64,000 nucleotides of DNA. It comes from Candidatus Zhuqueibacterota bacterium. Its GTDB lineage: Bacteria > Zhuqueibacterota > Zhuqueibacteria > Zhuqueibacterales > Zhuqueibacteraceae. The first letter of the stretch is position 1, and the number at the start of each line of letters is the position of its first letter. Below the pieces are notes generated by a model, which saw only the letters and a list, made by a program, of their open reading frames with translations, was not told the origin of the DNA and made no database searches. This document shows, piece by piece, positions 43,848-52,017 of the stretch. The translations under genes were made by a program, and so were the position numbers. Location: positions 24,562 through 88,561 of the forward strand of contig QEVD01000003.1 in assembly GCA_003576975.1 (NCBI GenBank), read 5' to 3'.

Positions 43848-44420
43848 ATGGGATCCTGGCTTTCATTGGTTGCAAGTATCGTGATTGGCGGCATGGTGCT
43901 GGTCTCGTTTCAGCAGTTCAGCAGCGACGTCAGCAACGATGCACTTTTAGACACGATTGATCATATCGCCTATGGCGACATGGATGCCGTCGTGCAATTG
44001 ATCGATAGTGATTTTTCCCGCATCGGGCTGGGCCTCAACGATCCGTCGCAAGCCGCGATTACGCTCGCGAACGCCTCGGAGGTGCGCTACAATCTCGACA
44101 GCGACGGCAACGGTGTGATCGAAACGATGCGGTATTATTTGAGCACCACCTCGGATCAAATCGCGAAAAGCACGCCGAACCCCAATGACAAGGCGCTCTA
44201 TCGCGTGGTCAACGGTGGCACGCCGGAATGTATTTCAACCGGCTTGACCGAGTTTCGCATTCTGTATTATGACTCCACCGGCAATACTGCCGGCAGTTTG
44301 GCGAACATTCGCACCCTGGTGGTGAGTCTGACGGTGGAGGGCAATTACGGCGCTGACGATCAATATCCGAAATTCGTTTGGCTGGGCCGCTTTACGCCGC
44401 CGAGCTTGATCGCACAATAG
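43848..44420 (+). CDS. Pseudopilin-like protein, Met-Gly type (PilW/GspJ-like position)
   Basis: 190 residues: MGSWLSLVASIVIGGMVLVS helix, then a soluble domain with ASEVRYNLDSDGNGVIETMR (about 83-102; Asp/Asn loop that could bind calcium) and TEFRILYYDSTGNT. The layout NLDSDGNGVIETMRYYL followed by ALYRVVNGG is that of GspJ/PilW minor pilins. AAGGA nine bases upstream of ATG. A small CGGGC/GCCCG hairpin lies at 43817-43829. Confidence 0.78.
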   Translation: MGSWLSLVASIVIGGMVLVSFQQFSSDVSNDALLDTIDHIAYGDMDAVVQLIDSDFSRIGLGLNDPSQAAITLANASEVRYNLDSDGNGVIETMRYYLSTTSDQIAKSTPNPNDKALYRVVNGGTPECISTGLTEFRILYYDSTGNTAGSLANIRTLVVSLTVEGNYGADDQYPKFVWLGRFTPPSLIAQ

Positions 44421-44510
44421 TGCAGCGTTGAGGCGCAAAGGCAGAAGGAAAGTCAAGCTGAAACTCTTCATATGATCGTTTCAATTTTCGAGTTATAGGT
44501 AGAGGCAAAC

Positions 44511-45425
44511 ATGGGAAGAACTTTATTGATACTGCTTTCGGGCTTTGCCATGTCATTTGGCGTGCTCTCGCTCAGCAAAAATCAGCGCTTGGTTGACTCC
44601 ACCAGCCGCGTGGTGGATAGCTTCACCAGATATTCCTCTAAAAATGCTGCAACGAGCGGCGCATACATGGCGCTCAACCGGCTTTACTTGGATTCCAGTT
44701 GGCGCGACGGCTACAGCAATCTCATGCTGGCCGGAAATGAGGTTAATGTGCAGATCGAAGACGCCAGCGATGATGCCAGCATCGGAGATTATCGCGTGCG
44801 CATCCGCGCAACCGGCGCCAACGGCGACACGGCGAGCACAACCGAAGTCGTGGCGTTTGACCGCCGCTTCGACAACTTTGCCGTCTGGTCCAAGGACACG
44901 GTCATCAGCACCGTCACCAAAGACTCGCTCGGCAATGTCAATTCGAATTTGACCATGCAAAAAGCGCCCTTCATGCCCAAGATCAACAAAACCGGCTTGA
45001 TGAATGCAGCGGCGGCGCAGTTTCATGTGTATAACGAAGATGACGAATCGCATTTTCACCCGAGTGACACCTTCCCCAACGGCAGTTTCTATTATGCGTT
45101 TAATGTGCCCAACGTCGTCCGGGTCGCCGGCGATCTTCATGTTCGTGACGATCGCACGATTCACGGAATTTATATCGTCGAAGGTGATGTGTTGTTGAAT
45201 GAGAATGCCACGGTAAACGGCGTGCTGTATCTGCCCAACGCTACTTCCCGAGTCTACAACCATGAAACCGCCGCGAGTCAGGTGACTGGCGGAATCGTGA
45301 CCTGGGGCGAAGTGGACGGTGTGGGATATCCGATCAACGTTCAGCACAAGCCGGAGTTTTGGCGCGCGTTTATCAAGAACTATGCGCCGGACAATGCCCC
45401 CATTCGTGTGATTTCGTGGAAATAA
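44511..45425 (+). CDS. Pseudopilin-like protein with beta-helical (bactofilin-like) C-terminal segment (PilX/GspK-like position)
   Basis: 304 residues: helix MGRTLLILLSGFAMSFGVLS, long stalk, then a domain around AAATSGAYMALNRL-like (KNAATSGAYMALNRLYLDSS, residues about 44-63) resembling PilX/GspK, and a C-terminal repeat pattern VVRVAGDLHVRDDRTIHGIY with IVEGDVLLNENATVNGVLYL (about 200-241) typical of beta-helix turns. AGAGG five bases before ATG. May form the tip or an adhesive minor subunit. Confidence 0.72.
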   Translation: MGRTLLILLSGFAMSFGVLSLSKNQRLVDSTSRVVDSFTRYSSKNAATSGAYMALNRLYLDSSWRDGYSNLMLAGNEVNVQIEDASDDASIGDYRVRIRATGANGDTASTTEVVAFDRRFDNFAVWSKDTVISTVTKDSLGNVNSNLTMQKAPFMPKINKTGLMNAAAAQFHVYNEDDESHFHPSDTFPNGSFYYAFNVPNVVRVAGDLHVRDDRTIHGIYIVEGDVLLNENATVNGVLYLPNATSRVYNHETAASQVTGGIVTWGEVDGVGYPINVQHKPEFWRAFIKNYAPDNAPIRVISWK

Positions 45426-45492
45426 AATGGCGGCTGTGACTGCGCAAAAGAACACCTTAACTCAAATTGGCTGAGTCATTACAGGGAAGATC

Positions 45493-46731
45493 GTGTTAGA
45501 TCAACGTCTGCAGAATGCCAAAACCGTACTTGCCCGTTTGATCCCGCAAATTCCGTCGCGCGCCGAAGGCGCCGAGCAGATGGGAATCATCGGGCAACTA
45601 CTGGATAGCCAGCCGGTTGAAATCCGCGAACAGCTCCGGCAGGCGGTAGAGTTTTTGATGATTAGCATGGAGAACAAGGACGCCTCCGACATGGATTTCG
45701 GCGCGGTGGGCAGCAGCGGTTTTGTTTGGTATCGCGTCTACGGTATCAAGCGGCCGTTTCATCCGGAAATGGGCGAATTCACCGCCGTCGAAACCAACAT
45801 CATGCTGCTCAACTTGCTGACGCCGGTGGAACGCGAAGAGCTTTGGAAGAACCGGCAATTGGATTTTTCCTATCAGCTTGTCACATCGCTAGGGCGCCGG
45901 CGCTTTCGTTCTTCGATTTATTGGGAGCTGAATCACCTGTCGCTGAGCATGCGCCGCATCAACCCCGAACTGCGGCCGTTTCAGGAACTGGCCTTCCACC
46001 GGCAGGTGGCGCGTTTGATGAATTTGGAGTATGAAAAGCGCGGCCTGATTTTGGTGACCGGCATCACCGGCTCCGGCAAGAGTGCGACGCTCGACACGAT
46101 TATTGACGCGAACAATCGCACCTCGAACGGGCATATTTTGATCATCGGCGATCCGATCGAATTTATTCACGTGTCGCAAAAATGCGTGGTGCGCCACCGC
46201 GAGGTGGGCCGGGACGTGCATTCCTTTAAAGAAGGTTTGATTCAGGGGTTGCGCCAGGATCCGGACATCATCGTCATCAGCGAAATGCGCGATCCGGATA
46301 CCATCGCCACGGTGTTGGAGGCGGCAGACAGCGGCCACAAAGTCATGGCGACGCTGCACACCTCGTCTGCCGTGGAGAGCATCGATCGTATTTTGGGCGA
46401 ATCGCCGCCGCCGGAGCAGCCGCGCATTCGTGAGCGCCTGGCGAGCGTGTTGACCTGTGCGATCTCGCAAAAGCTGATTCGCAGTTTGGACGGCAAACGC
46501 GTGCTGGCCAAGGAGGTGATGGTGGCGAATGTTTCCGTGCGCGCCGCCATTCGCAACAATCATACGGAAGAAATTTATCAGATCATTCAGCAATGCGGCA
46601 ATGAGGGCATGGTTACGATGGAGCAGGATTTGGCCCGTTTGTACAAAAGCCGGATCATTTCCTATGAAGAAGCCATCAACAATGCCAACAACAAGAAACG
46701 CTTTGAAGACCTGATCAAGTACGATCGCTAG
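45493..46731 (+). CDS. pilT: PilT-like retraction/accessory ATPase
   Basis: 412 residues. N-terminal PAS-like domain about 1-150, then a RecA-type ATPase: Walker A GITGSGKS (190-197), Asp-box region IIGDPIEFIH (about 217-226), Walker B PDIIVISEMRD, His box MATLHTSS. The first Glu of the usual EDPIE is Gly here. No tetracysteine zinc motif, so PilT-type rather than PilB-type. GTG start with AGGGAAGA just upstream. With pilB broken, this is the only intact motor gene in the cluster. Confidence 0.88.
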   Translation: MLDQRLQNAKTVLARLIPQIPSRAEGAEQMGIIGQLLDSQPVEIREQLRQAVEFLMISMENKDASDMDFGAVGSSGFVWYRVYGIKRPFHPEMGEFTAVETNIMLLNLLTPVEREELWKNRQLDFSYQLVTSLGRRRFRSSIYWELNHLSLSMRRINPELRPFQELAFHRQVARLMNLEYEKRGLILVTGITGSGKSATLDTIIDANNRTSNGHILIIGDPIEFIHVSQKCVVRHREVGRDVHSFKEGLIQGLRQDPDIIVISEMRDPDTIATVLEAADSGHKVMATLHTSSAVESIDRILGESPPPEQPRIRERLASVLTCAISQKLIRSLDGKRVLAKEVMVANVSVRAAIRNNHTEEIYQIIQQCGNEGMVTMEQDLARLYKSRIISYEEAINNANNKKRFEDLIKYDR

Positions 46732-46826
46732 CGGCGCTCCGGCTCTGCGCGAAGTCGTTGTTATCATCAATGGAGAGAACGCGACAGTCGGGAAGGTTGC
46801 TTGCATCGTCGATACCCCTTGCACAT

Positions 46827-49700
46827 ATGAATCGCTTCAACATCAAACACGCACTCGGTCTGGCCGTCAGCGGAACCGAGGTTCGCTTGGCGCATTTGAC
46901 CAGCAACAAGGGTCAAATCCGGATTGAGGGATTAGAGCGAGCAAAATTGGCAACCACGCTGGAGCAGCAACCCGCCGACACGACGACTCCCAAAGAGGGG
47001 GGTGAGGTCGAGTCGAAAGACGCCTTCGGGTTGAAAGATGCGTTTGGCTTGAAAGACACGTTTGGCGAAAAGGAAACCAGCGACAGCGCTTACAAGCAGG
47101 ATAGCGCCAATCTCGAAATTCTCTATCAGTTGCTGGGAAAATATACCACCCGAAAAGTCAAAATCGCTTTCAATTTGCCCTTGTCGATGGTGACGTATCA
47201 GCGCGAGGGCGCTGCGGGGGCGGACGCCGCAGAGGATAAGCCGATTAATCCCGAGGTCGGCGTCAAGCGTTTGCGTTCGCGTGACGGCTCGGAAATCATG
47301 CTCACGTATGAAAAGCGTCCGCCCACGATGATGCTTTTGCGTGAGGTGAACAGCTTCGTCAAAAATAATCTGTTTTTGGCGTTGATGGATACCACCGAGG
47401 TGGCGCTGGCCAATCTCGCCCGCACCGACGCCGAGCTGGAAGCCGACAGGATTACGGTTATTATCAATATTGAAGATGATTTCACGCGCCTGATTTTTTT
47501 GCAGGGCAAGGATCTGTTTCACGTCAGCTCCATCATTCACGAAGGCGTGTCTTCGCCGGAGAATTTGGAGGTGATTTACCGCAAGCTGCTTTACGAGCAG
47601 GACGAAGCGGAAATTCCAGAAATCTCTTCGATTTTATTGGCGGGCAAGAGCAGCCGCATCAATGCGCGCGATTTCTTCGCTTCTTATTTTGAAACGGCCA
47701 CGGTCAGTTATCTCGCCTCCACCTCGCAGGCGTTGGGCAACCTCCCGGCCAATGAATTGCAAGGCCAGACGTTTTCCGAATTTGCCGTGCCGATCGCGCT
47801 GGCCTGGAAGCTGCTGGAGCCGAATCACCCTGCGTTTATTCCGTTGAATCTGCTGCCGCAAGATTTAATCGACCAGCAGCAGGTGCTCAAGCTCAACTAT
47901 TATGGTTATGCTCTGCTGGCGCTTACCGGTTTGGCGGCATTCTTTTTCACCTGGCAAATCATTCAAACGCGCGGGCAAATCAGAGCCATTGAGTCGCAAA
48001 ACGCGCAGTTGGAATTGCGCATCAAAAGCAATCAGTCCACCGTTGACCGTGTGCTTGATATTGAAAATGAAGGTAATCGTCTCAAGAAGCACATGGCGCT
48101 GGCCGATAGTTTGGGCCGCAAACACGATGCGTTGATTGCCTTCTTGCAGAAATTGAACACCAGTGTTGGGCAAACGGGCAGCATCTGGGTGGATGAAATC
48201 GTCAAGCAGGCCGACGGCTTCACGGTGCGCGGTACCGCGATGAATCGCGCCAAGGTGCCGGTGCTGGCCGAGCTTTTGGAACGGGCAAATTTGCGCCGCA
48301 TGACGCGCTCGGATTCTTCGCAATCAAAACTGTTTGCCTTCGAATTGGAACGCCGGGAGACGGGGGATAATGTTGAGTTTTCGCAGAACGGCATTCGCAT
48401 TATTGACGCCAGTCAGCTTGCCGCCAACCGCAGCTTGGTTTTGACCACGGCGGGGCCCCGCGGCGTGGAAACGCCGGCGCCAACCGAGATTGCTCAAGCG
48501 CCTGCTGTTGCGGTGAAATCCGAAATACCGTTGTCTGCTGCTGCAAAACCCAAAGCGTCGCAGCCGGCCGCAGTTCCCCCGGCCTCACGCACGGCCACGC
48601 TGAAACCGGTGGAAGGCACGCTGGGAAGCGCGTTGGCAAAAGCAGCCGCGGCAAAGGCGGCAAACCCGAAACCGGTTTTGGAGGAACGCAAGCTTGACTC
48701 GCAAAGCAAACGAATTGCAGAACGTCAAAGCAAAACTTTGCCGGCGCAGCCGGAACGCAAAAACAAGCCAGAGAGCGCTGCGTCAACACCTGCGAGAAGT
48801 GTTGTGCCGCAACGCGAAAAACAAGCCGTGGCAACGGCGCGTGCGCCCAACGGCGCTGCGAATCGTTCAAATACCACGCCGGTGGCAGCGCCGGTTGCTG
48901 CTGCCCCACCGGAAAACGAGTATCCGGACAAAGTCGAGGCCATGACCTGCCATACCAAAGAGTTGGCGGAATGGTATGCCTCGGGTTATCGCAAACGGGG
49001 CATTGAAGCCGTGGTTGCGCCTTATTACGACAAAAACCAGGGCATACAATGGTTTCGCGTGATGATAGGCAAGCAGAATTCCGCTCCCGCGACCCGGCGA
49101 GAGATGTCTGATACAAAGATGGTGCAAACCGGAGCAAGTGAAAATCGCGCGGGAAAGAATGTTGTCAATGAAGCCAGGCAAACCACAATAACCGCCAAGC
49201 CCGCCGTGTCCTCGCGCGCGGAAGACTTTGGCGATAAAGTCGAAGCGATCACCTGCCATACCAAAGAGCTGGCGGAATGGTATGCCGCGGGGTATCGCCG
49301 GCGCGGCATCGAAGCGATTGTGGTGCCGGTGTATGACAAGAATCAAGGGGTGGAAGTTTATCGTGTGATGGTGAGCAAACAAACGCCGCGGACCACGATA
49401 CAGCGAGAATTGCCGCAGCCGAAGATGGCCATGGCTGCCGCCGGACAAGATGCGGAAGCAAAGGGTTATACCATCGAAGCCGTGACCAGCGAATTGCAAC
49501 AGCCGCCGGAGCAGATCGCGACGACGTATCGCCGGCAAGGCATGGATGTCACGGTCGAGCCGTATCAGGATTCCGAATCGAGCCAGTTGCGTTACCGTTT
49601 GCTGATTGGCACGTTTGCCACGCGGGAAGCGGCCGAGAAGAAAGCCGCGGAAATCGGCAATATGTTCATCAAGAGCTATCGGATTGTGATGTTAAAGTAG
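46827..49700 (+). CDS. PilM-PilN fusion with C-terminal SPOR-like repeats
   Basis: About 957 residues from ATG 46827 (MNRFNIKHALGLAVSGTEVR). An actin-like PilM half (1-370: VKIAFNLPLSMVTYQ, ITVIINIEDDFTRLIFL, SSILLAGKSSRINARDFF) is followed by a membrane helix (LALTGLAAFFFTWQIIQ, about 368-385). Then comes a PilN-like coiled/ferredoxin domain (to about 520), a long Ala/Pro/Lys-rich linker (530-700) and three SPOR-like repeats (KVEAMTCHTKELAEWYASGY; KVEAITCHTKELAEWYAAGY; a divergent third ending ATREAAEKKAAEIGN). PilM and PilN are normally separate; the fusion puts cytoplasmic, membrane and peptidoglycan-binding parts on one chain. An upstream in-frame start adds 23 residues. Confidence 0.85.
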   Translation: MNRFNIKHALGLAVSGTEVRLAHLTSNKGQIRIEGLERAKLATTLEQQPADTTTPKEGGEVESKDAFGLKDAFGLKDTFGEKETSDSAYKQDSANLEILYQLLGKYTTRKVKIAFNLPLSMVTYQREGAAGADAAEDKPINPEVGVKRLRSRDGSEIMLTYEKRPPTMMLLREVNSFVKNNLFLALMDTTEVALANLARTDAELEADRITVIINIEDDFTRLIFLQGKDLFHVSSIIHEGVSSPENLEVIYRKLLYEQDEAEIPEISSILLAGKSSRINARDFFASYFETATVSYLASTSQALGNLPANELQGQTFSEFAVPIALAWKLLEPNHPAFIPLNLLPQDLIDQQQVLKLNYYGYALLALTGLAAFFFTWQIIQTRGQIRAIESQNAQLELRIKSNQSTVDRVLDIENEGNRLKKHMALADSLGRKHDALIAFLQKLNTSVGQTGSIWVDEIVKQADGFTVRGTAMNRAKVPVLAELLERANLRRMTRSDSSQSKLFAFELERRETGDNVEFSQNGIRIIDASQLAANRSLVLTTAGPRGVETPAPTEIAQAPAVAVKSEIPLSAAAKPKASQPAAVPPASRTATLKPVEGTLGSALAKAAAAKAANPKPVLEERKLDSQSKRIAERQSKTLPAQPERKNKPESAASTPARSVVPQREKQAVATARAPNGAANRSNTTPVAAPVAAAPPENEYPDKVEAMTCHTKELAEWYASGYRKRGIEAVVAPYYDKNQGIQWFRVMIGKQNSAPATRREMSDTKMVQTGASENRAGKNVVNEARQTTITAKPAVSSRAEDFGDKVEAITCHTKELAEWYAAGYRRRGIEAIVVPVYDKNQGVEVYRVMVSKQTPRTTIQRELPQPKMAMAAAGQDAEAKGYTIEAVTSELQQPPEQIATTYRRQGMDVTVEPYQDSESSQLRYRLLIGTFATREAAEKKAAEIGNMFIKSYRIVMLK

Positions 49701-49847
49701 GAGGCTCGTCAGCGTTGTGTCTTCGTGCAGAGCCAGGACGGCTTTCACGAAGCGGTGCGCACGCGCGCGGCGCAGCTCGCGAGCAATCGTAGTCAACGTC
49801 TCAACGGTTCGTTCCTAAAGTCGTGAGCAACGACGGAGTCGATAAAG

Positions 49848-50765
49848 ATGTATGCCAGACGCAACAGTATTACGCTGCTTTTTATTCTACTGCTCATCAG
49901 CACGGCGGGATTTTTTTGGCAGCGCCGCGAAGCGCAGGCTTTGGAACTGGTGGCGGACAGGAATAAAGAACTGAATTTGCAACTGCGCGGCGGGTTGGAA
50001 GTCGCGGAAACATTGGTGATTGCGCAAGCGGAGCGCGATTCTCTGCAAGCGCAGTGGCAACGCTCGCCCAAGAAGCTGCTGAATGCCGAAGAGCCGGCGT
50101 TTTCCTTGTCGTATATCAACTGGCTGATTCAAGTGCACAATCTCGATCTGGATTTTGATTTTTATTTGAACGACAAGAATCCCCAGGCCGAGTTTACGGC
50201 GTTTTCCTACACGCTGAACGGTGAAGGCAAGTATCGCGACATTTTTTCGCTGATCTGGTACATGACGCACAACCCTCTGCTCTATCAAATCAAAAGCGTC
50301 ACATTCAATCGCAGCGAAAAAGATCTGCAGATGTTGAATTTCACCATCATGTTTGAAGGGTACTCCATGTCCAAAGATTGGGAGATCAGCAGCGAGCTGA
50401 CCATGGCCTCTCCCGAGCTGAATTGGGTCACGGAGTTTAATCATGACGCCTTCAGCAGTCTGGTTCCGCTTGCGCCCAAACCTCAAGCGGTCAGCGCCAC
50501 ACCGGTTGCGGCGGGACCGCCGCCTCCACCGCCGGCGGATGAATCGCCTGATTTGCTGGATGCGGAGAAAGCGACGCTATTGGCCATCACCAACAACAAA
50601 GCCTATTTGCGCGCGCAAGACGGCAAGGTTTTCCCCTTGACGCTCGGCGGGCAAGTGCGGCGAGGCAAATTAACGCAAATCGATCAACGCAACAACCAGG
50701 TCGCATTCGAGCTGCGCACCGAAAGCGGCAGCAAGGTCATCCGGTTGAATATCGAATTCAATTAA
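49848..50765 (+). CDS. PilO-PilP fusion
   Basis: 305 residues: one N-terminal membrane helix (ITLLFILLLISTAGFFW, about 7-23), coiled coil (25-70) and an alpha/beta PilO-like domain (75-195, e.g. IFSLIWYMTHNPLLYQIKS). A Pro-rich spacer (PPPPPPADE) follows, then a C-terminal beta domain (235-305: LAITNNKAYLRAQDGKVFPL; RGKLTQIDQRNNQVAFELR) with the pattern of PilP. In standard systems PilO and PilP are separate and PilP is a lipoprotein; here both are one chain that would link the PilMN platform to the secretin. Confidence 0.8.
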   Translation: MYARRNSITLLFILLLISTAGFFWQRREAQALELVADRNKELNLQLRGGLEVAETLVIAQAERDSLQAQWQRSPKKLLNAEEPAFSLSYINWLIQVHNLDLDFDFYLNDKNPQAEFTAFSYTLNGEGKYRDIFSLIWYMTHNPLLYQIKSVTFNRSEKDLQMLNFTIMFEGYSMSKDWEISSELTMASPELNWVTEFNHDAFSSLVPLAPKPQAVSATPVAAGPPPPPPADESPDLLDAEKATLLAITNNKAYLRAQDGKVFPLTLGGQVRRGKLTQIDQRNNQVAFELRTESGSKVIRLNIEFN

Positions 50766-50784
50766 ATGTGAAACGCGAGATCCG

Positions 50785-51999
50785 ATGAAGAAAATACTTA
50801 CAATGCTGTTTGTTCTGGGTTGGGGCGTGGCGGTGTGGGCGCAGGGCAATGACAACGCGCCGCCCCAGCCGTATAGCGCGGATGAAATGATTTCCTTGAA
50901 TCCTTCGGTGCCGATGAACACGGCCCTGGAGATTCTCGGGGGATTCTCGCGGAGGTATGAAAACCGCATCATTATCGACGGCAAGACGCACACCAAACCC
51001 ATCGGCGTTTCGGTGGAAAACATGCATTGGAAGCGGGCGCTGGAGTACATCTTGCGCTCGAATATGATGCAATATCAGCAGCGCGATCAGTATTATGAAG
51101 TGATCAACATGCTGCCCTCGGCGGATCCGGTGCCGACGACGAGCGACATCAGCATTGCCACGCGCGAGATCGAGATCAATGCCATTTTTTTTCAGGCGGA
51201 TTATGAAGCCTTGCATGAATTCGGCATTAACTGGAGCACCTTCAAGAACGGCACCGTGCAAATTCAAACCTTCAGCGCCGATCAGCTCGTGAAGGATGTG
51301 TTGCGCGTGTCTGCCGGCGGCACGATTCGCGGGCAGGTGAATGTCAATGCACTCTTGCGCGCTTTTGAAAGCCGGAGCTTGGGCGAAATCATTGCGCGCC
51401 CTAAAATCCGGGTGATGGACGGCGAGCAGGGGAAAATCAAAGTTGGAAAAAATTTCTTCTTGACCTTGCAGGATTTTGCCGGCAACACGCGCTTCACGGA
51501 ATATGAATCGGGCGTGATTCTCACGGTCACGCCGACGGTTATGGGCCGCCGGGATTCAACTTTCATCTATCTGACGCTGGTGGCCGAACGCAGCGATGTG
51601 CAGCCGGACGCCGTCGGTGTGACCAAGAACGTTACTGAAGGCCAAACGCATGTGTTGTTGCTGGACGGCGAGGAAACCGTGATGGCCGGCTTGCTCAGCC
51701 ATGAAACCACCAAAGTGCGCGTCGGCATACCCTTATTGAAAGACATTCCCGTTTTAGGCTACCTCTTTGGATATAGCAGCAAACGTGTGCGCAAAAAAGA
51801 GCTGGTGATTTTGCTCGAAGCGAAAATCGTTCCCAGCTTGCTGGGACGAAAGCTCAAACCCATCAATGTCCAGGACGAAGTGGGTCGTGAATGGCAGGAA
51901 CTTAGGCGATCGGTACCTGACAATGATAAAATTCGCGGCACCCGAAAAAGCCAGGCACGCGAGCCCCGTCGCTCGCCGCAGTCGAATCGTCTCAAGTAA
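50785..51999 (+). CDS. pilQ: PilQ-like outer-membrane secretin
   Basis: 404 residues with signal peptide (ending VWAQ, about 1-20). A short N0/N1-like region (30-120; STN-like SVENMHWKRALEYILRSNMM) is followed by the secretin channel domain (about 130-370: IIARPKIRVMDGEQGKIKVG; the hallmark GIPLLKDIPVLGYLFG near 317-332). It is much shorter than canonical PilQ (about 700) and lacks AMIN domains. The tail is basic and disordered (GTRKSQAREPRRSPQSNRLK). It would form the pilus exit channel. Confidence 0.93.
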   Translation: MKKILTMLFVLGWGVAVWAQGNDNAPPQPYSADEMISLNPSVPMNTALEILGGFSRRYENRIIIDGKTHTKPIGVSVENMHWKRALEYILRSNMMQYQQRDQYYEVINMLPSADPVPTTSDISIATREIEINAIFFQADYEALHEFGINWSTFKNGTVQIQTFSADQLVKDVLRVSAGGTIRGQVNVNALLRAFESRSLGEIIARPKIRVMDGEQGKIKVGKNFFLTLQDFAGNTRFTEYESGVILTVTPTVMGRRDSTFIYLTLVAERSDVQPDAVGVTKNVTEGQTHVLLLDGEETVMAGLLSHETTKVRVGIPLLKDIPVLGYLFGYSSKRVRKKELVILLEAKIVPSLLGRKLKPINVQDEVGREWQELRRSVPDNDKIRGTRKSQAREPRRSPQSNRLK

Positions 52000-52017
52000 G
52001 ATGCAAAAGGATCGAAC

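Noticed and set aside
44553..45455. 300-codon open frame antisense to the pseudopilin gene
   Set aside because: Mirror of a GC-rich coding frame; composition is His/Arg/Val-rich with no motif, and the sense protein is well supported.
48400..49137. Long antisense frames opposite the PilM-PilN-SPOR linker
   Set aside because: They arise from the low-complexity Ala/Pro/Lys linker and show Cys/Pro/Arg-rich noise.
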